Below, piece after piece: positions 36,217-44,607 of a DNA stretch of 64,000 nucleotides (position 1 is the stretch's first letter; each line of letters starts with the position of its first letter). The notes under the pieces were generated by a model. It was not told the DNA's origin. It did not search any database and was given only the letters and a program-made list of their open reading frames with translations. The stretch covers positions 301,001 through 365,000 of the forward strand of contig OX638295.1 in assembly GCA_951812345.1 (NCBI GenBank). The letters are read 5' to 3'. The translations under genes were made by a program, and so were the position numbers. This DNA is from Rhodothermales bacterium (GTDB lineage Bacteria > Bacteroidota > Rhodothermia > Rhodothermales > VXPQ01).

Positions 36217-39200
36217 ACTTGACAAGAATCATCGTGCGCACGATCGTCTTCTCGCCCGCCGCCAGGCGATACACGTAGACGCCGTTCGGCAAGTCGTTCG
36301 CACCGAAACGCACCGTGTGACGACCTGCCGTCTTCGGACCGTCGACGAGCACCTCCACCTCGCGCCCCAGCATGTCGTATACGATCAGGCTCACGTCGCC
36401 CGCCTGCGGCAAAGCGTAGTCTATGGTCGTTTGCGGGTTGAACGGGTTCGGGTAGTTCCGAGAGAGTTCAACCTCCGTCGGCAGTTCCGGCTTTTCCGTG
36501 CCGACGCCCGAAATCACGGAGATCGTAAAGGTCTGCGAAGCCTCCTTCCTCTCGCGATCGGTCGCCGTAAGCGTGACCTTGGCCGAGTTGTATCCGAGCG
36601 GCAAGATCGTCAGCGTGGCCTCGGATCGATCCAGCGTCAACTTCATGGCCGAGGTGATCACATAGGTCGCGGTGCTCGACGGCGATTTGTGCGGGGCGTC
36701 CACCTCCATCTCGTAGAACAACCCTCCGGGAAGCGCGTCGCCCGCTCTCGCATTCGGATCCAGGAAAGCGGGATCGGCCTCTTTTCCGCCCGACAGATTC
36801 CGCAAATCCAGAACCGTCGCAAGATCGCCCGTATTCAGCGTAATGTTCTCGATGACGGTCTGCACGATCGGGAACGTGGCGCCGTGGACCGTCACGTCGA
36901 AGCTTTGCGAGATGGCTTCTTCGTTCGGGTTCGTAGCCACCACCGTAACGTCGGTAGATGCCTCGTCCGTACGCCACACGGGCGTAAGCGTTATGACGGA
37001 GCCCTCCACAGCTACCCCCACCACGGTGCTGTCCGCACTGCTCGCCGTATACGTGAGTCCGCTCATCGCAGGATCTCCGAACGCAGCCGGCTCGCCGTCT
37101 TCGTCGCCGTTCAAATCCGCCAGATCCACCGTTGCGGCGTCGCCGTCGGCATCCAGTTCCTGGTCAGGAATAGCCTGCGCTACGGTCGGCGTAGTCTCGC
37201 TCGCGATCGTCACCGTAAAGGAATCCGATACGGATTGGGTGTCCGGATACGTCACTTTGGCGGTCTCTCCCGACTCGTCGTCCTTCGTACAGGTAGAGGT
37301 TGCTGTTACAGGATTGTCGTTTGTCGCATACCCGGCAGGACAGACGTACGTCGGCTCTCCCTTGTCCGTGGCGGTCACCGTAAAGGTGTTCGCGCCCTTC
37401 CTAAGCGGACGGACGGTCAAGGTCTCCTCAGCCAGATCGACTGTCGCCGTCATGTACTCCGTAACCCACGTAAAGCGGTCGCCGTCGTCTACTCTCGTGG
37501 CCGTATCGTCGCCGATGTCGATCGTCAATTCCAGCGAACGATCGCCAAGATCTTCGTCCGCGAATCCGTCGCCCAGGCCGTCGATCGTGGTGTCTTTGGC
37601 ATCGTCTTCCCTCAATGTCCAATCCGTAAGCGGCGTTACGACATACGGCCTGGTTGCCCCGGACACGGCCACAATAACTTGCAACCGGGCATATTCGCCG
37701 GCGCCGTCCGTCGCAGTCACCCAAACGTTGGTCGATTGGCCCTCTTGCGCCTGGTCCGTAAGCGCGATCGTCAGCCTGTCGCCGGATACCGTCGCCGTTA
37801 CGATATCGACCGCATCGTCGCCAGCGCCCGCTTTATCGGCGCTGGCTTCGTAGGTCAGGTAGACATCGTTCGGGTCGTAGAAGTAATCGAAGAGCTCCAA
37901 TTCTTTCGACACGTCGTCCCTTGGCGTCAGGGCGACTTGACGCGTACGGTACTGGACTTGCGCATTGTACTCTTCTCCCTCGGCGATATCCTCTCCTATC
38001 AGCACGGGCGCATTGGCGGACATCACTTCCACACGGATGAGTTTCTCGTCGCCCTCCACACTCGCATTCGGATCCGCAGCAAGCTCGAATGCGCCTGCCG
38101 AAGAAAGCGGACTCAAGGTGAGCGTACTGTCGGTAAGGTCGACCCAAGCGTACTGCTCGACGGTAAACGAATTGCCGGGATTGTCCGCCGCGTTGCCGTC
38201 CCCCACCCGGTAGTGACGTATACTCCAGCTTGACCCCGAATCGTAAGGATACTCCTTATCCAGGTTAACGGTAACGGGCCCTCCGCCCACGCGGAGAATC
38301 CTGGTTCGAACCGCCAGCGCGGAAACAATGCAGATGTTGTTCTTGTCGCCTCTGAAGCTAGGGAGATCGTCAAGCCATTCCTGGAATTCGGTATCCCCCG
38401 GCACGCACCGCTCGTCGTCGACAGACAGTAATGTGAGATTTTCCAGGTTGATAAACGCCGCGGGGACCGATCCCGTCAGGGAGTTTTCACGGAGATACAG
38501 TCCTCTGAGTTCGGTCAGGTTGCCCAACTCCGCCGGGATCGGCCCCGTCAGGGAGTTTTCTTCGAGATTCAGTGTTTGGAGGGAGTCCAGTTTGCCCAGA
38601 TCTGCCGGGATCGGCCCCGTCAGGGAGTTTTCTTCGAGATTCAGTGTTTGGAGGGAGCCCAGTTTGCCCAGATCTGCCGGGATCGCCCCCGTCAAGGAGT
38701 TTTCCTGGAGGTACAGTCTCGTGAGTTTGGTCAAGTTGCCCAACTCCGCCGGGATCGCCCCCGTCAGGGAGTTGTTTTCGAGAGTCAGTCCCTCGAGTTT
38801 GGTCAGGTTGCCTAGGTCCGCCGGGATCGCCCCCGTCAGGGAGTTGTTTTCGAGAGTCAGTCTCTCGAGTTTGGTCAGGTTGCCCAGATCCGCCGGGATC
38901 GCCCCCGTCAGGCCCGTGTTGTCGTCGCTTTTGTTATCGCTGAGATTCAGTCTCGTGAGGTTGGTTAAGTCGCCCAGATCCGCCGGGATCGGCCCCGAAA
39001 GGGAGTTTTCCCGGAGGTACAGTCTCGTGAGGTTGGTTAAGTCGCCCAGATCCGCCGGGATCGGCCCCGTCAGGTCGTTTTCTTGGAGATTCAGATATTT
39101 GAGGTTGGTCAAGTCGCCCAGATCCGCCGGAATCGAACCCGACAGGGAGTTGTTTCGGAGATTCAGAGAATCCACCCGTCCGGCGTCGTCGGTGCGGACG

Positions 39201-39493
39201 CCGTACCACGTATCGATGGCGGCGCTACTGTTCCAGTTGGTATTGGTGTCCCAATTGGCCCCGTCGGTCGCGTTGTAGAGCGCGACCAGCGCATCTTTGT
39301 CGGTCTGAGCGTACGCCGTCCCGGATGCGGCCGGCAAGGCAACCGCGACAAGAGCAATCCCCACCGGTCGAAGGAGGAGGGCGAACGTGCGGCGCAAGCG
39401 GTGGGCTACGATGCGACGGCCGATATGGAGCGCGTCGAAAGACGCATCGTTATGATTTGCAAAACGGGTTGCTCGATGCTTATTTGTAATCAT
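36215..39493 (-). CDS. Leucine-rich-repeat secreted protein with T9SS C-terminal sorting domain
   Basis: This is a 1092-aa predicted surface or secreted protein. A long basic N-region precedes a signal peptide (IALVAVALPAASGTAYA) with cleavage near residue 62. Residues 108-360 hold about ten leucine-rich repeats of 24 residues, of the plant-like type LxxNSLTGxIPADLG. Residues 400-1000 are low in Cys and rich in Thr/Asp/Val, and look like cadherin- or Ig-like adhesive domains. The last 85 residues are a type A T9SS sorting tail: NYPNPFNPQTTIDYALP, VYDMLGREV, LPNGVYVYRL and TRTMILVK-like end. It would cross the outer membrane through T9SS, and PorX lies nearby. The ligand is unknown. Confidence 0.88.
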   Translation of the reverse strand: MITNKHRATRFANHNDASFDALHIGRRIVAHRLRRTFALLLRPVGIALVAVALPAASGTAYAQTDKDALVALYNATDGANWDTNTNWNSSAAIDTWYGVRTDDAGRVDSLNLRNNSLSGSIPADLGDLTNLKYLNLQENDLTGPIPADLGDLTNLTRLYLRENSLSGPIPADLGDLTNLTRLNLSDNKSDDNTGLTGAIPADLGNLTKLERLTLENNSLTGAIPADLGNLTKLEGLTLENNSLTGAIPAELGNLTKLTRLYLQENSLTGAIPADLGKLGSLQTLNLEENSLTGPIPADLGKLDSLQTLNLEENSLTGPIPAELGNLTELRGLYLRENSLTGSVPAAFINLENLTLLSVDDERCVPGDTEFQEWLDDLPSFRGDKNNICIVSALAVRTRILRVGGGPVTVNLDKEYPYDSGSSWSIRHYRVGDGNAADNPGNSFTVEQYAWVDLTDSTLTLSPLSSAGAFELAADPNASVEGDEKLIRVEVMSANAPVLIGEDIAEGEEYNAQVQYRTRQVALTPRDDVSKELELFDYFYDPNDVYLTYEASADKAGAGDDAVDIVTATVSGDRLTIALTDQAQEGQSTNVWVTATDGAGEYARLQVIVAVSGATRPYVVTPLTDWTLREDDAKDTTIDGLGDGFADEDLGDRSLELTIDIGDDTATRVDDGDRFTWVTEYMTATVDLAEETLTVRPLRKGANTFTVTATDKGEPTYVCPAGYATNDNPVTATSTCTKDDESGETAKVTYPDTQSVSDSFTVTIASETTPTVAQAIPDQELDADGDAATVDLADLNGDEDGEPAAFGDPAMSGLTYTASSADSTVVGVAVEGSVITLTPVWRTDEASTDVTVVATNPNEEAISQSFDVTVHGATFPIVQTVIENITLNTGDLATVLDLRNLSGGKEADPAFLDPNARAGDALPGGLFYEMEVDAPHKSPSSTATYVITSAMKLTLDRSEATLTILPLGYNSAKVTLTATDRERKEASQTFTISVISGVGTEKPELPTEVELSRNYPNPFNPQTTIDYALPQAGDVSLIVYDMLGREVEVLVDGPKTAGRHTVRFGANDLPNGVYVYRLAAGEKTIVRTMILVK
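38470..39150 (-). repeat. Near-identical 72-bp LRR-coding repeats
   Basis: The LRR part of the gene is made of 72-base units (24 codons) that share long identical stretches, such as the recurrent GATCCGCCGGGATCG block. The close DNA identity suggests recent expansion or recombination between units rather than old divergence. Confidence 0.75.
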
Positions 39494-39714
39494 GGTCCGG
39501 GAGTGGGTACCTGTGTACGATCTTTTTGAGGTTCAAAGCTTGGAAACGCACAGCGCACTTGCACTCAGGCCGCTTTTAGTGGCGGCTCTGTGAAATTACG
39601 TTGCCGGGTGTCGATTTTCAAATTCCCGGAGGGAGCGTTCCATACAGGGCCTGTCTATTTCTTCCGTCACGGTACGATTCGGGAATTACGGATAAAGGGG
39701 GAATGATGCGGCCG

Positions 39715-39766
39715 GCGCACCCCTCTCAGTCTCCGGGTTTTGCGGACTTAATCAGAGTATCCTTTA
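39715..39766 (+). repeat. Second copy of the dispersed 52-bp repeat
   Basis: This copy begins GCGCACCCCTCTCAG and ends AATCAGAGTATCCTTTA. It matches 21774-21825 at 45 of 52 positions. The left terminal arm present at 21741 is missing here, so this is a half element. Confidence 0.8.
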
Positions 39767-39768
39767 TT

Positions 39769-39827
39769 GAAAATGCACACCATCGCGGGGAATGACGTAG
39801 TTTGATCCCTCGTATCGCCCGCCATGC
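39769..39827 (+). repeat. Inverted-repeat copy 1 (upstream of accC)
   Basis: The 37 bases at 39769-39805 (starting GAAAATGCACACCATCGC) match the reverse complement of 43290-43326 at 35 of 37 positions. A second shared block GCCCGCCATGC (39817-39827) matches the reverse complement of 43259-43269. In the other copy that ATG is the start codon of the TfoX-domain gene; here it opens only a 14-codon frame. Confidence 0.8.
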
Positions 39828-39907
39828 ATACAGTGAGACCAAGCCATTGCGAAGAGGGCCGTACGTAACACCGATTTCCGCAAATCTTGCCACAAACGGT
39901 ACGGCAC

Positions 39908-41452
39908 ATGAACCGGAAACCGATCCGCAAAATTCTGGTCGCCAACCGGGGCGAGATTGCCGTGCGCGTCTTCCGAACGTGCCGGGAGCTGGGTATATCG
40001 ACCGCGGCCGTTTTCAGCGAGCCGGATCGGAGCGCGCTGCACGTCCGCTTTGCCGACGATGCCTTCCCGATCGGGCCTGCTCCTGCCGCGCAGTCCTATC
40101 TTGACGCCTCGAAGATCATCGATGCAGCACTCCAATGCGGCGCCGACGCCATTCATCCCGGATACGGATTCCTGTCGGAGAATGCCGCATTCGCCGAAAC
40201 GTGCGCCGAGGCGGGGATCACGTTTATCGGGCCGCCTCCGGAAGCCATTCGCAATATGGGCGACAAGACGAAGGCGCGGGCGATGATGCAGCAGGCGGGT
40301 GTATCCGTGATCCCCGGTTCTCCGGCCATCGCGGAGAACTCGCCCCTCGATGAGGTGACGGAAATTGCTGCCGAAATCGGTTTTCCCATACTTGTCAAGG
40401 CTGCGGCGGGCGGGGGCGGCAAGGGAATGCGTGTCGTTCGCTCCGAAGACGATCTCCAGCGGGCCGTAGCCGCCGCGCAGAGCGAAGCCCGGGCTGCGTT
40501 CGACGACGGGCGCATTTTCATAGAGAAATACATCGAGGAACCTCGCCATATCGAGTTTCAGGTGCTTGCGGATGAGCAGGGCCATACGGTGCACCTGTTC
40601 GAACGGGAATGTTCGATCCAGCGGCGTCATCAGAAGGTGGTTGAAGAAGCCCCTTCTCCCGTGATGACTCCCGAGGTGCGTGCGCGCATGGGGCAGGCGG
40701 CCGTCGATGCGGCGTGCGCCTGCGGGTATGCGAATGCGGGAACGGTCGAGTTTCTGGTGGATGCGGACCTGAATTTTTATTTCATGGAGATGAACACCCG
40801 TCTCCAGGTCGAGCATCCGGTGACGGAGTGGATCACGGGCATAGATCTCGTGGCCGAGCAGATCCGTATCGCTGAGGGAGAAGCCCTGCGTGTGAAACAG
40901 GACGACCTGCACATGCGTGGGCACGCCATCGAGTGCCGGGTGTACGCGGAAGACCCGGAAAATGCATTTCTTCCCGATCCGGGCGCCCTGGTGCGCCATG
41001 CTCCGCCTTCCGGACCGGGCGTGCGGGTAGATGCGGGCGTGGAATCGGGAGATCGCGTGGAAATCCACTACGATCCGATGATTTCCAAACTCGCGACATG
41101 GGGCAGGACGCGCTCGGAAGCCATCCAACGCATGCTGCGGGCGCTGGATGAATATGAAGTGGCCGGGGTTCGCACCACGATCCCGTTTTGCCGGTATGTT
41201 ATGGAGCATGCCGCCTATGTGTCCGGGCGGTTCGACACGCACTTCGTAGCGCGTCATTTCTCCGATGGCCTACCGGTCCCGGACGAGGATGACCTTATCG
41301 AAGCCGCAGCGTTGGCGGCGGCGCTGCATCGCATGGGAAGATCCGCTTCTTCCGGAGCGGCAGGCCTTCCCGGGAATAACGACAATACGCAGGGTAACGA
41401 AAGATCCGGCGCAGCAGGTAATCGCTGGCTGGAACGCAGGGAATACCGGTAG
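39908..41452 (+). CDS. accC: Acetyl/propionyl-CoA carboxylase, biotin carboxylase subunit
   Basis: This is an ATP-grasp enzyme that carboxylates the biotin carrier in acyl-CoA carboxylases. The start at 39908 gives MNRKPIRKILVANRGEIAVR, the canonical N-terminus. The glycine-rich ATP loop AAAGGGGKGMRVV is near residue 165, FIEKYIEEPRHIEFQVL near 205, and the catalytic EMNTRLQVEHPVTE near 290. At 514 aa it exceeds the usual 450 by a low-complexity, Gly/Asn/Arg-rich tail after about residue 465, with no biotin carrier domain. No accB or carboxyltransferase gene is adjacent, so its partner is elsewhere. Confidence 0.9.
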   Translation: MNRKPIRKILVANRGEIAVRVFRTCRELGISTAAVFSEPDRSALHVRFADDAFPIGPAPAAQSYLDASKIIDAALQCGADAIHPGYGFLSENAAFAETCAEAGITFIGPPPEAIRNMGDKTKARAMMQQAGVSVIPGSPAIAENSPLDEVTEIAAEIGFPILVKAAAGGGGKGMRVVRSEDDLQRAVAAAQSEARAAFDDGRIFIEKYIEEPRHIEFQVLADEQGHTVHLFERECSIQRRHQKVVEEAPSPVMTPEVRARMGQAAVDAACACGYANAGTVEFLVDADLNFYFMEMNTRLQVEHPVTEWITGIDLVAEQIRIAEGEALRVKQDDLHMRGHAIECRVYAEDPENAFLPDPGALVRHAPPSGPGVRVDAGVESGDRVEIHYDPMISKLATWGRTRSEAIQRMLRALDEYEVAGVRTTIPFCRYVMEHAAYVSGRFDTHFVARHFSDGLPVPDEDDLIEAAALAAALHRMGRSASSGAAGLPGNNDNTQGNERSGAAGNRWLERREYR

Positions 41453-41467
41453 GGGGCGTTCGTTCCG

Positions 41468-42970
41468 CTAAACAATCTCGTCCGGTCCGTACTCCAACAC
41501 TCGTCCCCGGTAGCCGAACAGGCGTTTCAACACGCGGATGAGCGCCGGCGAGTACCGCTTGATGTACCACTGGTCCGCCGCACGCCGCACGCCCAAACCA
41601 TAGGAAGGGTAGGGGTGGATGGCGTCCGAGATATGCCGCAAGGAGATGCCCCGCCGCATGGCAAGGGCTAACTCGCAGATCAGATCGCCGCCCCGGGCGC
41701 CCAGGATGGACGCTCCCAGTATTTTCCCGTCGCGCGGGCGGGCGTGCACCTTGATCATGCCATACTCCTCCCGCTCGGTGATGGCGCGGTCGATCTTGTC
41801 GTACGGGAACCGGAGCGTCTCGTATTTCTTGCCTGTCGCACGGAGCGCGTCTTCCGTGGCGCCCACATGCGCCAGTTCGGGGTCGGCATAGGTAGTCCAG
41901 GGGAGGTGCGCGGCGTCGATTTTTGCGGGGATTTTCAGCAGGGCGTTCATCGCCGCCACCTTGGCCATGTGCTCGCTCATGTGCGTAAAGGCGAACCGAC
42001 CGGTCACGTCCCCGACAGCGTAGATCCCGGAGCGGGACGTCCTGCACCGGTCGTCCACCTTGATGCCCCGTGCGTCGTACGCGACGCCTGCGGCCTCGAG
42101 GTTCAGCGCCGCGACATTGGGTTTCCGTCCGGCGGCCACAAGAAGCGCATCGCCATGTAGGGCAAGGTTTCCGGGTTTATCCCCTACGGTTCCGCCGCCT
42201 GACGTTTCACCACCTATCAGCACGTCTATTCCGTCTCCGCGCTCTTGCACGGAGGATACGTCCGCGTTCAGCACATACCGGATGCCCTCTTCTTCGAGGC
42301 GGGCCTGCAGCATGCCCGCGAGTTCCTCGTCGTCCCGGAAAAGAATACGGGATTCCCGGTCGATCACGGTGACGTCCGAGCCGAGGCGCCGGAATGCTTG
42401 CGCCATCTCGGTACCGATGGGGCCGGCTCCGAGCACGATAAGGCGCCGGGGCTGTTCGGTCAACTCGAAGATGGTTTCGTTCGTGAGGCAGGACGCGTCC
42501 CGAAGGCCCTTGATCGGCGGAACGAAGGCTCTGCCCCCCGTAGCGATGACGAACCTGCGCGCGGAGAACCGCTCCGTCGTCTCATCCGAGACAATCTCGA
42601 TGGTCCGGGAATCCGTGAATCGGGCTGTTCCCTGCTTCACGTCGATCCCCATGTTTTCGTAAATCTCCGGGGCGTCCGCCTCTTCGTAAATGTGATCGCG
42701 CAACGCGTGGACGCCCGCGATGACCTCCGAGAAATCCGCCGACACATCGCCCGTCCGAATGCCGAACTCCCTGGCTCTTCGCGCGCTGTGCGCTACATGC
42801 GCTGCGCTGAGGAGCGCTTTGCTGGGCACGCAACCGTACCAGGTGCAATCGCCGCCGAGTCGGGCTTGCTCCACCATGAGGGTGCGGGCGCCGAAACTGG
42901 CGCCCACCCCCGAAGCAGTGAGACCGGCTGCGCCGCCTCCAATTACAATGAGATCATAGTCTGTGGGCAT
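41468..42970 (-). CDS. MerA/Lpd-like FAD-dependent pyridine nucleotide-disulfide oxidoreductase
   Basis: This is a 500-aa class I flavoprotein disulfide reductase. The FAD fold is VIGGGAAGLTASGVG near residue 9. The redox disulfide is GGDCTWYGCVPSK (Cys42, Cys47), the NAD(P)H fold is VLGAGPIGTEMAQAF near 185, and the second FAD motif GIYAVGDVTGR is near 315. The dimer domain carries IHPYPSYGLG where lipoamide dehydrogenase and glutathione reductase have HPTxxE, so the catalytic His-Glu pair is altered. It lacks the N-terminal metal-binding domain and C-terminal Cys pair of true mercuric reductase. The substrate is unknown. It converges on accC. Confidence 0.85.
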   Translation of the reverse strand: MPTDYDLIVIGGGAAGLTASGVGASFGARTLMVEQARLGGDCTWYGCVPSKALLSAAHVAHSARRAREFGIRTGDVSADFSEVIAGVHALRDHIYEEADAPEIYENMGIDVKQGTARFTDSRTIEIVSDETTERFSARRFVIATGGRAFVPPIKGLRDASCLTNETIFELTEQPRRLIVLGAGPIGTEMAQAFRRLGSDVTVIDRESRILFRDDEELAGMLQARLEEEGIRYVLNADVSSVQERGDGIDVLIGGETSGGGTVGDKPGNLALHGDALLVAAGRKPNVAALNLEAAGVAYDARGIKVDDRCRTSRSGIYAVGDVTGRFAFTHMSEHMAKVAAMNALLKIPAKIDAAHLPWTTYADPELAHVGATEDALRATGKKYETLRFPYDKIDRAITEREEYGMIKVHARPRDGKILGASILGARGGDLICELALAMRRGISLRHISDAIHPYPSYGLGVRRAADQWYIKRYSPALIRVLKRLFGYRGRVLEYGPDEIV

Positions 42971-42986
42971 TGTACAAACTGATTTT

Positions 42987-43262
42987 TCAGGATTGAGAAG
43001 GTGCTACATGCAACCGGGTATCGGCCTCTCGTTTGAGCGCTGCCTTACGCTCCGGGCCCAGCGCGTTCCAGTGTTTCCCCGAAAGCGCGCCATCCAGGGC
43101 ATAAAGCAGCAGGATTGTAACCTGCTTCGGTTTTTGATGCTTGAGTATTTTGTAGGCCATGACCGCGCCCATTGCTTCAAGATCGGCACGCGTATGGATG
43201 CCTGTATCGTGCAGCCATGCGGCGGTCTTCGGGCCGATGTTCTTCAGGTTTTCGACACGCAT
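42987..43262 (-). CDS. TfoX C-terminal-domain protein
   Basis: This is a 91-aa cytoplasmic protein consisting only of the TfoX/Sxy C-terminal domain. It has the helix-hairpin-helix-like pattern LKNIGPKTAAWLHDTGIHTRADLEAMG and VMAYKILK, then LLYALDGALSGKHW. Full TfoX in gammaproteobacteria is a competence regulator; the stand-alone C-domain is widespread and its role is unclear. It lies 16 bases upstream of the flavoprotein gene's start in the same direction, so the two may be co-transcribed. Its start codon lies in the inverted-repeat copy 2. Confidence 0.85.
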   Translation of the reverse strand: MRVENLKNIGPKTAAWLHDTGIHTRADLEAMGAVMAYKILKHQKPKQVTILLLYALDGALSGKHWNALGPERKAALKREADTRLHVAPSQS

Positions 43263-43326
43263 GGCGGGCTATGCAATTCGTCAGAGGCGTCAAACTACGT
43301 CATTCCCTGCGATGGTGCGCATTTTC
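43259..43326 (-). repeat. Inverted-repeat copy 2 (at the TfoX-domain gene start)
   Basis: On the minus strand this reads as copy 1: the 37-base block (43290-43326, 35 of 37 identical) then, after a spacer eight bases longer or so, GCCCGCCATGC at 43269-43259. The two copies face each other 3.5 kb apart and enclose accC, the flavoprotein gene and the TfoX-domain gene. Confidence 0.8.
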
Positions 43327-43351
43327 ACGGAAATGCGTCGAAAATACCCGC

Positions 43352-43367
43352 GCCAGGAAACCCTGGC
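43352..43367. promoter_or_regulatory. Hairpin GCCAGG-AAAC-CCTGGC upstream of the methyltransferase gene
   Basis: This perfect six-base dyad with a four-base loop is in the 180-base region between the TfoX-domain gene and the DNA methyltransferase gene. It could be an operator for autoregulation by the methyltransferase. No controller (C) protein gene is present. Confidence 0.3.
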
Positions 43368-43441
43368 TTCGGTACATTCCTTACAGCAAGGGGTTATTAT
43401 GTGGGCAGGATGCGTACGCTGCATTTCAAGGGGAGGATAGC

Positions 43442-44602
43442 ATGGAAACGACTTCGAAGCTGCTATGCGGTTCCGCTCGGTCTATGGACAAAGTTCCGGA
43501 TACATCGGTTGACCTGATCGTCACCTCGCCACCCTATCCGATGGTCGCCATGTGGGACGATATATTCGTTTCGCAGGACGACCGTATTGGAGACCGATTA
43601 GCTCGCGGGGAGGGCCGGGCTGCTTTCGACCTCATGCATCAGCTCCTCGATACGGCTTGGGAGGAATGCAGCCGGGTCCTGAAGCCGGGTGGTATTGCCT
43701 GCATCAATATTGGCGATGCGACCCGAACCCTTGACGGGGATTTTCAGCTGTATTCCAATCACTCCCGAATACTTGGTCGTTTTCTTGAGCAAGGCTTTGC
43801 AGCGTTGCCCGACATACTCTGGCGCAAGCAAACAAACGCTCCCAACAAGTTCATGGGATCCGGGATGCTGCCCGTAGGGGCGTATGTAACCTACGAGCAT
43901 GAATACATTCTTGTCCTGCGCAAGGGCAGGCGCAGAAAATTCGATCACGCTGCCGAGAAGGTCCGCCGCCGGGAAAGCGCCTTCTTTTGGGAAGAGCGTA
44001 ACGTCTGGTTTTCCGATATGTGGTTTGACATAAAGGGGGTCGATCAGCGTCTTGTCGACACGGCGGCTCGGGAGCGCAGTGGGGCATTTCCGCTCGAGTT
44101 GGCCTACCGGCTCATTTGCATGTTTTCCATCAAGGGAGATGTGGTGCTTGATCCATTTGCAGGTACCGGGACCACATTGGTTGCATCGCTGGCTTCAGGA
44201 AGAAATTCTCTGGGCATCGAGATCGACGATACGTTACTGCCTGTCGCGCGGACTTTTATGGAGGCTGCGCCGCACATCGCCGGCGAATACAATCAACGCC
44301 GGTTGACCCGGCATCAGGACTGGGTTCGTACACGCACGGCAGAGCACGGACCGCTGAAATACGCGAACCGCCATTACGGTTTTCCAGTGATGACCGCACA
44401 AGAACAGGACCTGTTACTGGATGACATCACAGGTATAGGGGTCGTTCCTGAAACCGACGGTGTGACGGTCCGTGCGCAATATGGCGGAGAGGCCCGGTCT
44501 GAAGAAATTTCCGCCATCAAGGACAATGCACATCGATTGGTGGGCGTGGGGGCAAAGCCGCCTGTGATAAAACAAAACACCCAGGTGCGGTTACAGCTTT
44601 AG
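43442..44602 (+). CDS. Type II DNA methyltransferase, beta class, probable m4C (CTAG specificity inferred)
   Basis: This is a SAM-dependent DNA methyltransferase of 386 aa. The start at 43442 has a strong ribosome site (GGGGAGG). Catalytic motif IV is TSPPYPM near residue 28; SPPY rather than DPPY points to N4-cytosine methylation. The SAM motif I DPFAGTGTTLVASL near residue 237 comes after it, which is the beta-class order. The gene converges with a restriction enzyme gene five bases away, so the target is predicted to be that of the MjaI-type enzyme, CTAG. GC is low in places (26 of 60 in 43741-43800), which suggests transfer. Confidence 0.88.
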   Translation: METTSKLLCGSARSMDKVPDTSVDLIVTSPPYPMVAMWDDIFVSQDDRIGDRLARGEGRAAFDLMHQLLDTAWEECSRVLKPGGIACINIGDATRTLDGDFQLYSNHSRILGRFLEQGFAALPDILWRKQTNAPNKFMGSGMLPVGAYVTYEHEYILVLRKGRRRKFDHAAEKVRRRESAFFWEERNVWFSDMWFDIKGVDQRLVDTAARERSGAFPLELAYRLICMFSIKGDVVLDPFAGTGTTLVASLASGRNSLGIEIDDTLLPVARTFMEAAPHIAGEYNQRRLTRHQDWVRTRTAEHGPLKYANRHYGFPVMTAQEQDLLLDDITGIGVVPETDGVTVRAQYGGEARSEEISAIKDNAHRLVGVGAKPPVIKQNTQVRLQL

Positions 44603-44607
44603 CCGGG

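Larger units (their letters stand above)
39494..39907. other. Intergenic region with two dispersed repeats
   Basis: These 414 bases lie between the divergent LRR and accC genes. No gene is supported. The region holds the string GGGAATTACGGATAAAG (39681-39697, also at 4123), the 52-bp copy of the 21.8-kb repeat (39715-39766) and, immediately next to it, one arm of the 39.77/43.29-kb inverted repeat. Confidence 0.6.

Noticed and set aside
35864..38233. 789-codon plus-strand open frame overlapping ruvA and the LRR gene
   Set aside because: Its sequence is the antisense of the LRR/T9SS gene and the end of ruvA; Arg/Val/His-rich, no start signal or domain.
39829..39873. Small open frame at the shared ATG in inverted-repeat copy 1
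   Set aside because: Only 14 codons and not similar to the TfoX-domain protein after the first two codons, so it is not called a gene.
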